From Duncaniella sp. (GTDB lineage Bacteria; Bacteroidota; Bacteroidia; Bacteroidales; Muribaculaceae), in NCBI RefSeq assembly GCF_029054785.1, contig NZ_JAIDEN010000103.1, positions 1 through 39,818 on the forward strand: 39,818 nucleotides of DNA, in the 5' to 3' direction. The notes under the pieces were generated by a model. That model had not been told where the DNA came from. It saw only the letters and a list, made by a program, of their open reading frames with translations, and did not search any database. This document shows, piece by piece, positions 23,898 to 32,358 of the stretch. Each line of letters opens with the position of its first letter. Position 1 is the stretch's first letter. The position numbers and the translations under genes are program-made.

Positions 23898-24605
23898 TTA
23901 CTTTGAAAAGACCTTCTTGCGCTCCTCGCAGCAGCGTTCGATACGGTTGAGGCGCTTTTCGATCAGCTGAAGGTTGAGTTGGGCTTCGGGCAGGGCGCGG
24001 TCTATGTCGGCCAGAGCTTCGCTCATACGCTCTTCGAGTTCAGCAGCTTCGGGGTTGCCGGAAGGGGAGATGTAGCGCAGCGACTCGCTGATTCGGTCGA
24101 GGCGCTGACGCACGGCGGGGGGCACTCCGGCGCTTTCGGCCAAAGTGGACTCCACGCGGCGCATCCCGCGGCGCACCTGCTCGATTCCTGCGGTCAGGGA
24201 TTTTTCATTGCGGTGGACCTCGGCGACCTTGCCGGCTGACTCGCGGCTGAAAACCATACCCATGACCAGAAAGAACAGCAGTATGGCCTGGGCTATGAGC
24301 TGATATTTGAAACCGAGTTCGTAGTAGGGGAGTGCGATCATGCACACTACCGCCAGAAAGGCATACCATCCCGAAAAAGTCCAGTTGATGCCCAGCGCCC
24401 CCACATCACTCCCGCTTTCATCCTTGAGATTGACCATCGGGCGGGCGAAGTTGAGAAACAGAAGGACATAGATCACCGACGAGACAATCAGGTCGAGATA
24501 ATAGACATTGTCGGGAAGCTGACGGCCGAAGAGACAGAATCCGGCTATGATGATCGCTTCTCCGCCCAGAAATAAGATCCAGGTGAGTGGGTTCCAGTTT
24601 TTCAT
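23898..24605 (-). CDS. Four-TM protein with cytoplasmic coiled coil (SPFH cluster)
   Basis: The 235-residue protein has four hydrophobic helices at about 8-26, 37-54, 78-96 and 101-119, then a charged helical/coiled-coil C-terminus (about 120-235) with heptad-like repeats ending in CCEERKKVF. It is plausibly the membrane anchor of the cluster, with the C-terminus in the cytoplasm. No known family is recognised. It lies 106 bp downstream of the SPFH gene and 78 bp upstream of the 731-residue gene, on the same strand. Confidence 0.7.
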   Translation of the reverse strand: MKNWNPLTWILFLGGEAIIIAGFCLFGRQLPDNVYYLDLIVSSVIYVLLFLNFARPMVNLKDESGSDVGALGINWTFSGWYAFLAVVCMIALPYYELGFKYQLIAQAILLFFLVMGMVFSRESAGKVAEVHRNEKSLTAGIEQVRRGMRRVESTLAESAGVPPAVRQRLDRISESLRYISPSGNPEAAELEERMSEALADIDRALPEAQLNLQLIEKRLNRIERCCEERKKVFSK

Positions 24606-24711
24606 AATTCGGTCAACGGTTAGGTTGGGTTGAAACAGAGGGTGATGAAAATGTTTGTTCTGATTATGAGGGAGATGGGAGAATGAGTGAGTTTTTTGTG
24701 TCTTTTCCGGA

Positions 24712-26049
24712 TCAGATGCGCTTGTTGCCGCATTTCGGACAGAATTTCACATTGGGCGGGAAGGGGGCGCCGCAGCGCAGGCAGTTGTCGGAAGAGGCTA
24801 TGCGCTGTCCGCAGTTGCCGCAGAAGGCGCTCCCCGGACTGACAGGGGCGTTGCAGGCCGGACAGGTCTGACCTCCCGCCGCGCCGCCAAGCTGCGCACC
24901 GCAGCTCACACAGCGTTTGGAGTGGGGATTGTTGTCGGTCCCGCATTTCGGGCAGGGGTGATATTCGTTTCCGCAGTTGGGGCAGAAGCGCGAGCTGTTG
25001 GGATATTTTTTGCCGCAGTTGGAGCAATAGACCATTTTGACCGAAGGCTCCTGCGGAGCCTGACCGGCAGGATTGCTCTGGGCCTGCTGTGCGCCGAAAC
25101 CGCCGGAGGCCGAGGGACCGAAGCGGGGCTGTTCGAACTGGGGGTTCATCATGCTTTGTCCGACGGGCGCACCGCCGCCGCGCAGGCCTCCGCCTCCCAT
25201 CATGCCGTTCATCATATTGATGGCCATCAGACCTCCGAGAAGCGAGTTGTTGCCCCCGCCTCCGAGGCCTCCTGAGATTGAGTCGATCGCATTGTTGGCG
25301 GTGTCGAACATCTGTTCCTGCTGCCAGGTGTGGCCGGTGATCGACATGGCGCTCTGCTGGGCTATGGCCTGACGTGCGCGCTCTCCTTCGGGAGTGCTGT
25401 CGTCGATATCGATCTCATTGATGTAGAACTTGGTCAGCTCCAGACCCAGTTCCTCCCAGAAAGCTCTCATCTGTTCGCGCAGATAGCCTGAAAGCTGGTC
25501 CTGGAAAGCCGCGATGCTCTTTATGCCGACATTGTTCTGGCGCATGAACCCGATGACGGCTGATTTCACCTTGCTCATGAACTCGCCGCGTGACTGCTCG
25601 GTCATGTCGGCCTCGGTGAAGACCTCTTTCGTGCCGACGAACTTGATGAGAAACTTCTCGGTGTCGGTGATGCGCAGGCCGTATTGTCCGGCGGCGTAGA
25701 TGGGTACCATAGCATTGTATTCCGCATCATGGTTCTTGATGTTGCCGGCATGCCAGTCGATGTTGAAGACCTGTACCTTATTGACAAACCAGATCTCGGC
25801 AGTGAACGGATTTTTCCCTCCGAAGGGAATACCGAAAAGACTGCGCAGGATGGGAAGGTTTTCGGTGTTCAGGGTGTGTTTGCCCGGTCCGAATTTCCCC
25901 ATTAGCTGTCCCTTGGAGAAGAGGACCGCTTCCTGAGATTCGGCGACGATCAACTGAGTGTAGGTGCTGAGGTTGGTTTCAGGAAAACGCCAGGCATAGA
26001 CTGTGAAATTGCCCTGTGGCGCCCATCTGACAAGATCTATTATAGCCAT
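24712..26049 (-). CDS. SPFH-domain protein with C-terminal zinc ribbons (YdjI-like)
   Basis: The 445-residue protein has an SPFH (band 7) domain at about 25-235, of the subgroup that includes Bacillus YdjI and is sometimes named virion core protein-like. A Gly/Met-rich linker (255-335) follows, then eight CxxC pairs (342-440: CSNC, CPNC, CPKC, CVSC, CPAC, CGNC, CLRC, CPKC), enough for four zinc ribbons. There is no TM helix; SPFH proteins typically oligomerise on membranes. In Bacillus, YdjI works with membrane proteins YdjG/YdjH to recruit a PspA homologue. Here it is the first gene of a six-gene run with four unrecognised partners and one bactofilin-like protein. Confidence 0.88.
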   Translation of the reverse strand: MAIIDLVRWAPQGNFTVYAWRFPETNLSTYTQLIVAESQEAVLFSKGQLMGKFGPGKHTLNTENLPILRSLFGIPFGGKNPFTAEIWFVNKVQVFNIDWHAGNIKNHDAEYNAMVPIYAAGQYGLRITDTEKFLIKFVGTKEVFTEADMTEQSRGEFMSKVKSAVIGFMRQNNVGIKSIAAFQDQLSGYLREQMRAFWEELGLELTKFYINEIDIDDSTPEGERARQAIAQQSAMSITGHTWQQEQMFDTANNAIDSISGGLGGGGNNSLLGGLMAINMMNGMMGGGGLRGGGAPVGQSMMNPQFEQPRFGPSASGGFGAQQAQSNPAGQAPQEPSVKMVYCSNCGKKYPNSSRFCPNCGNEYHPCPKCGTDNNPHSKRCVSCGAQLGGAAGGQTCPACNAPVSPGSAFCGNCGQRIASSDNCLRCGAPFPPNVKFCPKCGNKRI

Positions 26050-26310
26050 AGTGATTGGTTGGTGTTTTGTATTTAAGGTGTTTTGTATTTAAATTTAAGG
26101 TGTGTGGTGTGTCGGTTAAGTGTGTGTCGCAGAAAAATCTGAAACCACTGATAGACAGAGCTTATTAGCTACAATCGCAAAGATAGGAGGTTTATTTTAC
26201 AAATGAATTATAAATCCCGCGAAAAAACACCGCCCAAAAACATGTTATACAACATATTCCCTGTCCTTATGTCGGTCAGGGTCTGTCCGGAGGACCGGGG
26301 TGAAAGAAAG
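26050..26310. other. Intergenic region between the SPFH cluster and dapB
   Basis: The 362-bp gap between the divergent genes at 26049 and 26412 holds a reverse-strand -7 box and the dapB promoter at its right end. It also has a short direct repeat (GGTGTTTTGTATTTAA, about 26061-26092). I see no protein-coding or RNA gene; a 70-codon open frame at 26203-26415 is discounted as it overlaps the promoter and dapB. Confidence 0.6.
26178..26185 (-). promoter_or_regulatory. -7 box upstream of the SPFH cluster
   Basis: TATCTTTG on the reverse strand matches the -7 consensus, about 130 nt upstream of the SPFH ATG. A TTTG (26200-26203) is only 14 nt away, which is short for a -33 box. Confidence 0.4.
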
Positions 26311-26341
26311 TTGCTGAAATTGGAGATTTTGTGTAATTTTG
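26311..26341 (+). promoter_or_regulatory. Promoter of dapB-lepB-wbqC
   Basis: TTG (26311-26313), a 20-nt spacer, and TAATTTTG (26334-26341) match the Bacteroidota consensus. The expected leader is about 65 nt before the dapB ATG at 26412. Confidence 0.6.
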
Positions 26342-26411
26342 CAGCTGATGCGGTCCGGATGGTTTCGGATTGCATGAAACAATCTCTCAGATTTTACAAA
26401 TACGGATTATT

Positions 26412-27203
26412 ATGAAAATTGCTCTTATAGGTTACGGGAAGATGGGCCACGCCATCGAGCGCATCGCCCGTGAACGCGGCCATGAGATTGTGGCCATCAT
26501 TGATGTCGATAACAATGCCGATATTGACGGCGAGGCTTTCGCTTCGGCTGAGGCTGCGATCGAGTTTACAACCCCTTCTACGGCGCCTGACAACGTGATG
26601 AGGGCCGCTGCTGCCGGTGTGCCGGTTGTCTGCGGTTCGACCGGATGGGCCGCGCGCCGCGACGAGGTCGAGAAGCGCGTCAGCGAGCTTGGCGGCGCTC
26701 TTCTGGCTTCGAGCAATTTCAGCATCGGCGTGAATGTCTTCAACATCGTCAACCGCAAGCTCGCGCGTCTGATGAGCAAGCTGCCTCAGTACAAGCCCCA
26801 CATGTATGAGACCCACCACGTCCACAAACTTGACCATCCGTCAGGCACTGCCATCACTCTCGCCGAGGGGATCATTGCCGAGAACGAGCGCGTCAGCTCA
26901 TGGGCCGACGAGGGTATGGTCAGCATCGACGCCGCAAATGCCTCACTGACTCCGGCTCAGATCGCCGCAGGACTTGAGAAGCCCGACATGGCGCCTGACG
27001 CTCTGCCTGTTCTGAGTCTGCGCGAGGGTGAGGTTCCTGGCACCCACACGATCGAGTGGGACTCTCCGGTCGATACCATCGAGATCACCCACCGCGCCAA
27101 GAGCCGCGACGGTTTTGCCCTCGGTGCCGTGATGGCCGCCGAGTGGATTGCCGGACGCAAGGGCATTTTCACAATCGACACCATGATGCAGGAGCTGCTC
27201 TGA
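26412..27203 (+). CDS. dapB: 4-hydroxy-tetrahydrodipicolinate reductase
   Basis: DapB catalyses the NAD(P)H-dependent reduction step of the lysine/diaminopimelate pathway. The 263-residue protein has the N-terminal Rossmann motif ALIGYGKMGHAIE, the family segments STGW and SSNFSIGVN, the active-site motif ETHHVHKLDHPSGTA, and a C-terminal VDTIEITHRAKSRDGFA. The frame is open from 26370, but the ATG at 26412 gives the family N-terminus. It is followed by lepB (30 bp) and wbqC, a common Bacteroidales order. Confidence 0.97.
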   Translation: MKIALIGYGKMGHAIERIARERGHEIVAIIDVDNNADIDGEAFASAEAAIEFTTPSTAPDNVMRAAAAGVPVVCGSTGWAARRDEVEKRVSELGGALLASSNFSIGVNVFNIVNRKLARLMSKLPQYKPHMYETHHVHKLDHPSGTAITLAEGIIAENERVSSWADEGMVSIDAANASLTPAQIAAGLEKPDMAPDALPVLSLREGEVPGTHTIEWDSPVDTIEITHRAKSRDGFALGAVMAAEWIAGRKGIFTIDTMMQELL

Positions 27204-27233
27204 AACACCCTCTAAATAACCTCTAAGAATTCT

Positions 27234-28703
27234 ATGACAACAAATACCGACAAGGCCGGAAGTTTCGCCGAGGATTTCCGTCGGCGTGTGGCCGACAACC
27301 GCACCACCCGCTGGGTGCGCTTCGCCATCGTCTCGCTAATCTTTTTCCTCTGGGTCGCATGGCTCGGCAGCTGGTGGGTAGCGCTCTTCTGGTTCCTGCT
27401 TTTTGACATCTATATCACGGGCTACATTCCGCTGACCTGGTGGAAAAGTTCGAAAAACGCGGCTGTGAAGGCTGTGATGAGCTGGGTCGATGCCATTGTC
27501 TACGCCCTGATCCTTGTCTATTTCGTCTTCACCTTCATCGGGCAGAACTATCAGATCCCGTCGTCGTCGCTTGAGAAGTCGCTCCTTGTCGGTGACTATC
27601 TGTGGGTCAACAAAATGGCCTACGGTCCGAGGGTGCCGATGACTCCCGTTCATTTCCCGCTGGTACAGAATACCTTTCCGGTGATCAACACAAAGTCCTA
27701 TCTTGAGAATCCGCAGTGGGACTACCACCGTCTCAAGGGACTCGGCTCGGTCGAGCGCGGCGACATCGTCGTCTTCAACTTCCCTGCGGGCGACACCGTG
27801 GCCACCAAAGTGACCAACCCCGACTACTATACGCTGGTCCGCGCCTATGGCCGCGATAACATCCTGAACAATCCCCAGACTTTCGGCGAGATCGTCTATC
27901 GACCCGTTGACCGTCGCGAGAACTATGTCAAGCGCGCTGTCGGACTCCCCGGCGAGTGGCTCAAGATTGTCGACGGTGTCATCCACATCAACGGCGAGCC
28001 GATCGAACAGCCTGAAAACGTGCAGTTCAACCATTATTTCCAGCTCAAGCAGGGCGCGATGACCGATGCGCAGTGGGACGCGCTCGGCATTGCCGTCGAT
28101 GACCGCCACTCGGTCAATATCACCCCCGACGATGTCGCCGGTCTCAGGATTCTCGGCTTCACCGTCAATCCTGATGGCACTGTGCCTCCGGTCTACATCT
28201 CGCCGCTGACTCCCGCGATGGTCAAGACTCTCGAAGCCGATCCGGCAGTGGCCAAGGTGATGAAAGTGCCGTCGTTCACCCCCGAACCGCTCTTCCCTGA
28301 GGCTGTCAGCCAGGGATGGACTCCCGCCGACTATGGCGAGATCTGGATTCCGCGCAAAGGCGCCACGCTCAGGATGGGGCAGCGCGCATGGGACATCTAC
28401 GGACGGACAATCCGTGTCTACGAGGGCAATCCCGACGCCGAATTCCGCGACGGCAAGCTCTACATCAACGGTCAGCCCCAGGACAGCTATACATTCAGGA
28501 TGGACTATTACTTCATGATGGGCGACAACCGCGACAATTCGCTCGACTCGCGCTTCTGGGGGCTTGTGCCTGAAGACCACATCGTAGGCCGTCCTGAGCG
28601 TGTGCTCATATCCTTCGACAAGGACCGTTCGCTGTTCAACGGCGGCATCCGCTGGGACCGCATCCTCATGAATGCCAACCCTGACAAACATAAATATGAG
28701 TGA
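27234..28703 (+). CDS. lepB: Signal peptidase I
   Basis: LepB removes signal peptides at the outer face of the inner membrane. The 489-residue protein has three hydrophobic segments in the first 105 residues, then the catalytic Ser motif IPSSSLEKSL (S112), the catalytic Lys in YVKRAVGLPGE (K233), and the terminal GDNRDNSLDSRFWG box at 430-443. The roughly 170 residues between K233 and the last box are long compared with E. coli LepB (323 residues total). Large insertions here are common in Bacteroidota. The stop overlaps the wbqC start. Confidence 0.96.
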   Translation: MTTNTDKAGSFAEDFRRRVADNRTTRWVRFAIVSLIFFLWVAWLGSWWVALFWFLLFDIYITGYIPLTWWKSSKNAAVKAVMSWVDAIVYALILVYFVFTFIGQNYQIPSSSLEKSLLVGDYLWVNKMAYGPRVPMTPVHFPLVQNTFPVINTKSYLENPQWDYHRLKGLGSVERGDIVVFNFPAGDTVATKVTNPDYYTLVRAYGRDNILNNPQTFGEIVYRPVDRRENYVKRAVGLPGEWLKIVDGVIHINGEPIEQPENVQFNHYFQLKQGAMTDAQWDALGIAVDDRHSVNITPDDVAGLRILGFTVNPDGTVPPVYISPLTPAMVKTLEADPAVAKVMKVPSFTPEPLFPEAVSQGWTPADYGEIWIPRKGATLRMGQRAWDIYGRTIRVYEGNPDAEFRDGKLYINGQPQDSYTFRMDYYFMMGDNRDNSLDSRFWGLVPEDHIVGRPERVLISFDKDRSLFNGGIRWDRILMNANPDKHKYE

Positions 28704-29355
28704 GATGCAGCCTCAGGCCTCATCCCCCCTGCTCCTGCCTCCGATGCTGTGTGCGCCCGTTGAGGTCTATGCCCTCATCAGCAGGCAGGGCGGAGATGCC
28801 CGCTTCGACTGGAGCGCCCGCTTTGACAAGCGCTTCAAGGACAGCCACCGCTTCGCCATAGCCGACACCCGCGGACGCCTGGAACTCACGGTGCCCATAG
28901 CCAAGCCTGAGACCTCGCGCTGCGGCTGGGACGAAATCCGGATTTCAGACCACGGCCAGTGGTGGGACGTCCACCGCGTGGCGCTCGAAAGTGCCTATGG
29001 GCGTACACCCTATTTCGAGTTCTATGAGGACCGTCTGCTGCCGATGCTTACCGCCGGAGTCTGTGAGCGCTACCCCTTGCTCAAGGATCTTGCCGGAGCC
29101 TGGGACTCATGGATCAGGAAAGCGCTTGAGCTTCCGTCCTCATCGGCTGCTTCCCGTCCTTCTGACTCTTACGCAGGACCATCTGACCCCGCCGCAAGCC
29201 ACTCTGCCGTCCCCGTCTCAGCCCCGGCGGCGATCGGATTGCCTCCCTACTGGCAGATCCGAGCCGACAAACTGGGCTTCATCCCCGGTCTATCGGTCCT
29301 CGACCTCATATTCAACCTCGGACCCGAAGCCGTCCTCTACCTCGACCGCCTCTGA
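28696..29355 (+). CDS. WbqC family protein
   Basis: WbqC-like proteins are found in surface polysaccharide and amino-sugar transfer contexts, but their activity is not clear. The 219-residue protein has the family's N-terminal sub-region (APVEVYALI), the RFAIADTRGRLELTVPI segment, and YGRTPYFEFYEDRLLPML. A Ser/Ala/Pro-rich stretch (about 145-190) precedes the last conserved part (FIPGLSVLDLIFNLGPEA). The ATG at 28696 overlaps lepB by 8 bp; an earlier ATG at 28672 adds 8 residues and would overlap by 32 bp. Confidence 0.85.
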   Translation: MSEMQPQASSPLLLPPMLCAPVEVYALISRQGGDARFDWSARFDKRFKDSHRFAIADTRGRLELTVPIAKPETSRCGWDEIRISDHGQWWDVHRVALESAYGRTPYFEFYEDRLLPMLTAGVCERYPLLKDLAGAWDSWIRKALELPSSSAASRPSDSYAGPSDPAASHSAVPVSAPAAIGLPPYWQIRADKLGFIPGLSVLDLIFNLGPEAVLYLDRL

Positions 29356-29456
29356 TAGAGGGGAGCCGTAAATCATAATAGACGAATATTTTACAACATC
29401 TGCCTGAAAATTCCTTTTTTTACCCTTTTTTGGTTGTTTTTATAAAATCAAATATT

Positions 29457-29488
29457 TTTGGTTGTTTCTGCGGATTTTCATATATTTG
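29457..29488 (+). promoter_or_regulatory. Canonical promoter close to the SatD-like gene
   Basis: TTTG (29457-29460), a 20-nt spacer and TATATTTG (29481-29488) match the consensus exactly. The ATG at 29496 is 7 nt after the -7 box, so the leader is only a few nt long. Confidence 0.7.
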
Positions 29489-29495
29489 CGTCATT

Positions 29496-30149
29496 ATGAA
29501 AGAAATAATAAAGGGTGTCATAACCGGTGATATTGTCGGCTCTACCTTTAACACAGGGGGGGAGAGGGCGCAATTGTTGTCCGGTCTGCAAACCATAGCA
29601 AATGATATATCGGAATTGATGCCGCTTAAAATGGAACTGTTCCGTGGAGATAGTTTCCAGATTGTCGCTGATGATCCGGAAGACTCTGTGAAGATTGCGG
29701 TTTTGTTCAGAGCAGCATTAAAAGGACTGACACCCGCTGAAGCCAGGCATTTATGGGATGCAAGGGTTGCTGTCGGGATCGGTACTGTTGATTATGAGTC
29801 AGAGCGGATTGGTCTTTCAGATGGAGAAGCCTTCAGGCTGTCAGGCAGAGAATTGGACAGTATAGGGAAAAAACGACTGGTTGTGACTACTCCCTGGAGT
29901 GAAATAAATGATGAATTGTCTGTCAGCACATCTTTTGCGGATGATATAATTACAGCGTGGACCCGTGTACAGGCGGAGATAACATATTGGAAGATAGCGG
30001 AAAATAAGGCTCAAAAGGAAATTGCAGAGCAGTTTGGCCGCACGCCGCAAAACATCAGCAAGATATTGGGCGCATCGAAAGAAAATTTGATCTGTCAGTA
30101 TCTCACACGATGCAGAAACCTGATTCTAAACAAAATATCTGCCTTATGA
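29496..30149 (+). CDS. SatD-like regulator with C-terminal HTH
   Basis: The 217-residue protein starts with GVITGDIVGS, the N-terminal signature of SatD-family proteins (a cyclase-like fold), and ends in an HTH-like segment (AQKEIAEQFGRTPQNISKILGAS). In Bacteroidales a SatD-like gene is often followed by a DUF3307 membrane-protein gene; here only a short stub of it remains (30146-30223), overlapping by 4 bp. Base composition is more AT-rich than flanking genes. The frame is open from 29430 but the upstream part contains the promoter, so the ATG at 29496 is used. Confidence 0.75.
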   Translation: MKEIIKGVITGDIVGSTFNTGGERAQLLSGLQTIANDISELMPLKMELFRGDSFQIVADDPEDSVKIAVLFRAALKGLTPAEARHLWDARVAVGIGTVDYESERIGLSDGEAFRLSGRELDSIGKKRLVVTTPWSEINDELSVSTSFADDIITAWTRVQAEITYWKIAENKAQKEIAEQFGRTPQNISKILGASKENLICQYLTRCRNLILNKISAL

Positions 30150-30223
30150 CATTTACGATACTTCTACGGTTGTTATTTGCCCATCTGGCAGGATTTATAA
30201 CTAAATCAATGATAGGTTTATGA
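30146..30223 (+). pseudogene. 25-codon stub of a DUF3307 membrane-protein gene
   Basis: Overlapping the SatD-like stop (ATGA) is an ATG-initiated frame of 25 codons: it begins with a hydrophobic run and LLFAHLAGF, close to the LLLAHLxGDF that opens DUF3307 proteins. The frame ends at TGA (30221-30223), and I see no continuation in the other frames before the next gene. It is therefore probably the remnant of a deleted gene, or a very short peptide gene; a stub is likelier given the neighbour. Confidence 0.55.
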
Positions 30224-30278
30224 TTCTGAGTAGCAATATTTAACCGAATAACCACTGAAAAACAAACCATAAACACAG

Positions 30279-31265
30279 ATGCCATCACCCGCTGTTTCCA
30301 TAATTGTTCCGGTCTATAATGCCGAGGCCACGCTGGGCCGCTGTATCGACAGTCTGCTCGCACAGAGTTTCGATGACTTCGAGCTTATAGCCGTTGACGA
30401 CGGTAGTTCCGACAGTTCGCAGGATATTGTCAGGACATATACCGGACGCGACAGCCGCATCAGGCTCCTCACCCCCGGCCACGGTGGCGTCTCAGCTGCC
30501 CGAAACTGCGGCATTGAGGCTGCATCAGGCACATGGCTCACCTTTGTCGATTCTGACGACTATGTGGCCCCTGACTATCTTGAAGACCTCCTTGAAGGCT
30601 CCTCAGGCACTCAGTTTGCCATCTCTGGCTATTCGGTGGTCAATCCGGGGGCTGCGCCTGAGGCTGTCAGTGTCTGCTCCGGACAACTTGAACGCGACGG
30701 CTCCGGCTGCTGCTCGCTTCCTCAGCTGCTTGAATGTTTCAGCGCCTACTCCCTGGGCTTTGTCTGGGGGAAACTTTTCAGACGCGACATTGTCAACGCC
30801 AACAGCCTCCGCTTTGATCCTGATATCTCTTTCGGCGAGGACGGGATTTTCTGCTTTTCATATTTCCGCCATGTGACAAACTGCCGTTTCAGCCTGCGGT
30901 CGGGCTATTTCTACGTGCGCGGCGCCGACAATTCCTCGCTCGCGCTGTCGGCTCCGGTCATCTCCCGCCTTGCCGGACTTGAACGCTTTCTGGACATTGT
31001 CTCGGCCGGTGGTTTCGACAACGTGGAGGTCAGAAAAAAGATCGAGATCCACTATCTCGGAGGCCTCCTGACAACTCTTAAAAAGGATTTCTACTCCCCG
31101 TCGCCGGCTCTGACCGCAAAGGACAGGCAAAGGTGTTACGAAACCATACGCCGTCGGCTGCTCCCGGCTTCCTACCGTCCCTCGCTGCCGTTTTTCTTTG
31201 ATTTCTGCGGCTATTTCCACTGGTGGCGGCTCTATGAGCGCCTGTTCAAGCTCATCTACGTCTGA
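30279..31265 (+). CDS. Family 2 glycosyltransferase (A of a tandem pair)
   Basis: The 328-residue protein has a GT-A domain: VSIIVPVYNAE, the AVDDGSSD motif (D40, D41), VSAARNCGIEAASG, and the metal-binding DSDD motif at 91-94. The acceptor-site acid motif is FGEDGIF. The C-terminal part has mixed helices with an aromatic end (WRLYERLF). The product is probably an exopolysaccharide or LPS side chain; the specificity is unknown. The next gene (44 bp on) is of the same type and similar length. Confidence 0.9.
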   Translation: MPSPAVSIIVPVYNAEATLGRCIDSLLAQSFDDFELIAVDDGSSDSSQDIVRTYTGRDSRIRLLTPGHGGVSAARNCGIEAASGTWLTFVDSDDYVAPDYLEDLLEGSSGTQFAISGYSVVNPGAAPEAVSVCSGQLERDGSGCCSLPQLLECFSAYSLGFVWGKLFRRDIVNANSLRFDPDISFGEDGIFCFSYFRHVTNCRFSLRSGYFYVRGADNSSLALSAPVISRLAGLERFLDIVSAGGFDNVEVRKKIEIHYLGGLLTTLKKDFYSPSPALTAKDRQRCYETIRRRLLPASYRPSLPFFFDFCGYFHWWRLYERLFKLIYV

Positions 31266-31309
31266 AACTTCTCCCGCTATAAACACTCCCCCTTATACCC
31301 TCTGCCTGT

Positions 31310-32242
31310 ATGTCCGCCACTCCTCTGATTTCGGTCATCGTCCCTGTCTATAACTGCGCAGCGACCCTTGGGCGCTGTGTGGAGAGCATCCTGGCGCAGG
31401 ACTACGAAAACTTCGAACTGCTTCTTGTCGACGACGGCTCGACCGACCGCTCTGCCGAAGTAGCCCGAAGTTATGCCGGAGAGCGTGTGCGTGTGCTCGT
31501 CAAGGAAAACGGCGGTCCGGCCTCGGCCCGCAATTTCGGTCTTGACAATTGCTCGGAAGAGGCCGAGAAAGTCTGCTTTGTCGATTCCGACGACTATGTC
31601 GATCCCGACTATCTCAGCTCGCTTCTTGCCACCGGAGGAGATCTGGCCGTCACTGCGCTGACCCACCACTGGCCTGACGGACAGACGGAGACCCAGCGTC
31701 TTCCGGACCGGACCTACGCATCCTTCCGCGACAATCGCGCCTTCCTTTCCTCGCTCGCAGGAGGCGCTTTCAATCCCCCTGTCGGCAAACTCTACTCGCT
31801 GTCGGTCATCCGCGCCGCAGGACTGCGTTTTCCGCCCCTCAGGCTGCTCGAAGATGTCAGCTTCAATTTCAGCTATCTCGAAAAATGCCGGACGGTCTGC
31901 ATGTCAGGCAGAGCTACCTACCACTATCTCCACCGTCCAGGATCAGAAACCTCGCGGGCCGACATGGAAGCCGTCGGCAACTACGAGAATCTCCACCGCC
32001 GTCTGCGTTCGTTTTTCGCCACTGAGCTGCGGCGCGATGTAGACCGCCTGATCTATCCGCAGTACATGGCCCTTGTCCTGCGTTTCCTGCGGCTCTCCGA
32101 CAGCCGCAGCGCCCGTCAGACCCTCAGCCGTCCGCCGGTCCGCGAAAGTTTCGCCGCCCACCGCAGCGCCTCCCCCGGAGAATGGCTCGTCAAAACCCTC
32201 ATCCGCCTGCGCCTTTTCCCCTTGGTTCGACGGCTGATCTGA
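31310..32242 (+). CDS. Family 2 glycosyltransferase (B of a tandem pair)
   Basis: The 310-residue protein has the same domain plan as the gene before it: ISVIVPVYNC, LLVDDGSTD (D41, D42), ASARNFGLDN, and the DSDD motif (92-95). The acceptor-site motif is LLEDVSF. The two are paralogous but clearly diverged, as in a stepwise sugar-adding pair. There is no transporter or polymerase gene in the neighbourhood, so this is a small glycan gene set, not a full capsule locus. Confidence 0.9.
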   Translation: MSATPLISVIVPVYNCAATLGRCVESILAQDYENFELLLVDDGSTDRSAEVARSYAGERVRVLVKENGGPASARNFGLDNCSEEAEKVCFVDSDDYVDPDYLSSLLATGGDLAVTALTHHWPDGQTETQRLPDRTYASFRDNRAFLSSLAGGAFNPPVGKLYSLSVIRAAGLRFPPLRLLEDVSFNFSYLEKCRTVCMSGRATYHYLHRPGSETSRADMEAVGNYENLHRRLRSFFATELRRDVDRLIYPQYMALVLRFLRLSDSRSARQTLSRPPVRESFAAHRSASPGEWLVKTLIRLRLFPLVRRLI

Positions 32243-32312
32243 TCTCCCTCCGCATCCCTGTGAGGTTGTAAGCTTCTGATCCGAAAGATTTCTGTATTTG
32301 GAAATCTATTCG

Positions 32313-32320
32313 TAATTTTG
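32313..32320 (+). promoter_or_regulatory. -7 box upstream of the 32359 gene
   Basis: TAATTTTG fits the -7 consensus, 39 nt ahead of the ATG at 32359. The upstream TTTG (32297-32300) is too near to be the -33 box, so the call is tentative. Confidence 0.35.
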
Positions 32321-32358
32321 CTGCCGATATGTGCTTGACATCTGCCAAGATACCCGCA

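Noticed and set aside
26203..26415. 70-codon plus-strand frame before dapB
   Set aside because: It covers the dapB promoter and overlaps its start.
27336..28691. 451-codon reverse-strand open frame inside lepB
   Set aside because: Antisense to lepB, whose catalytic motifs are all intact.
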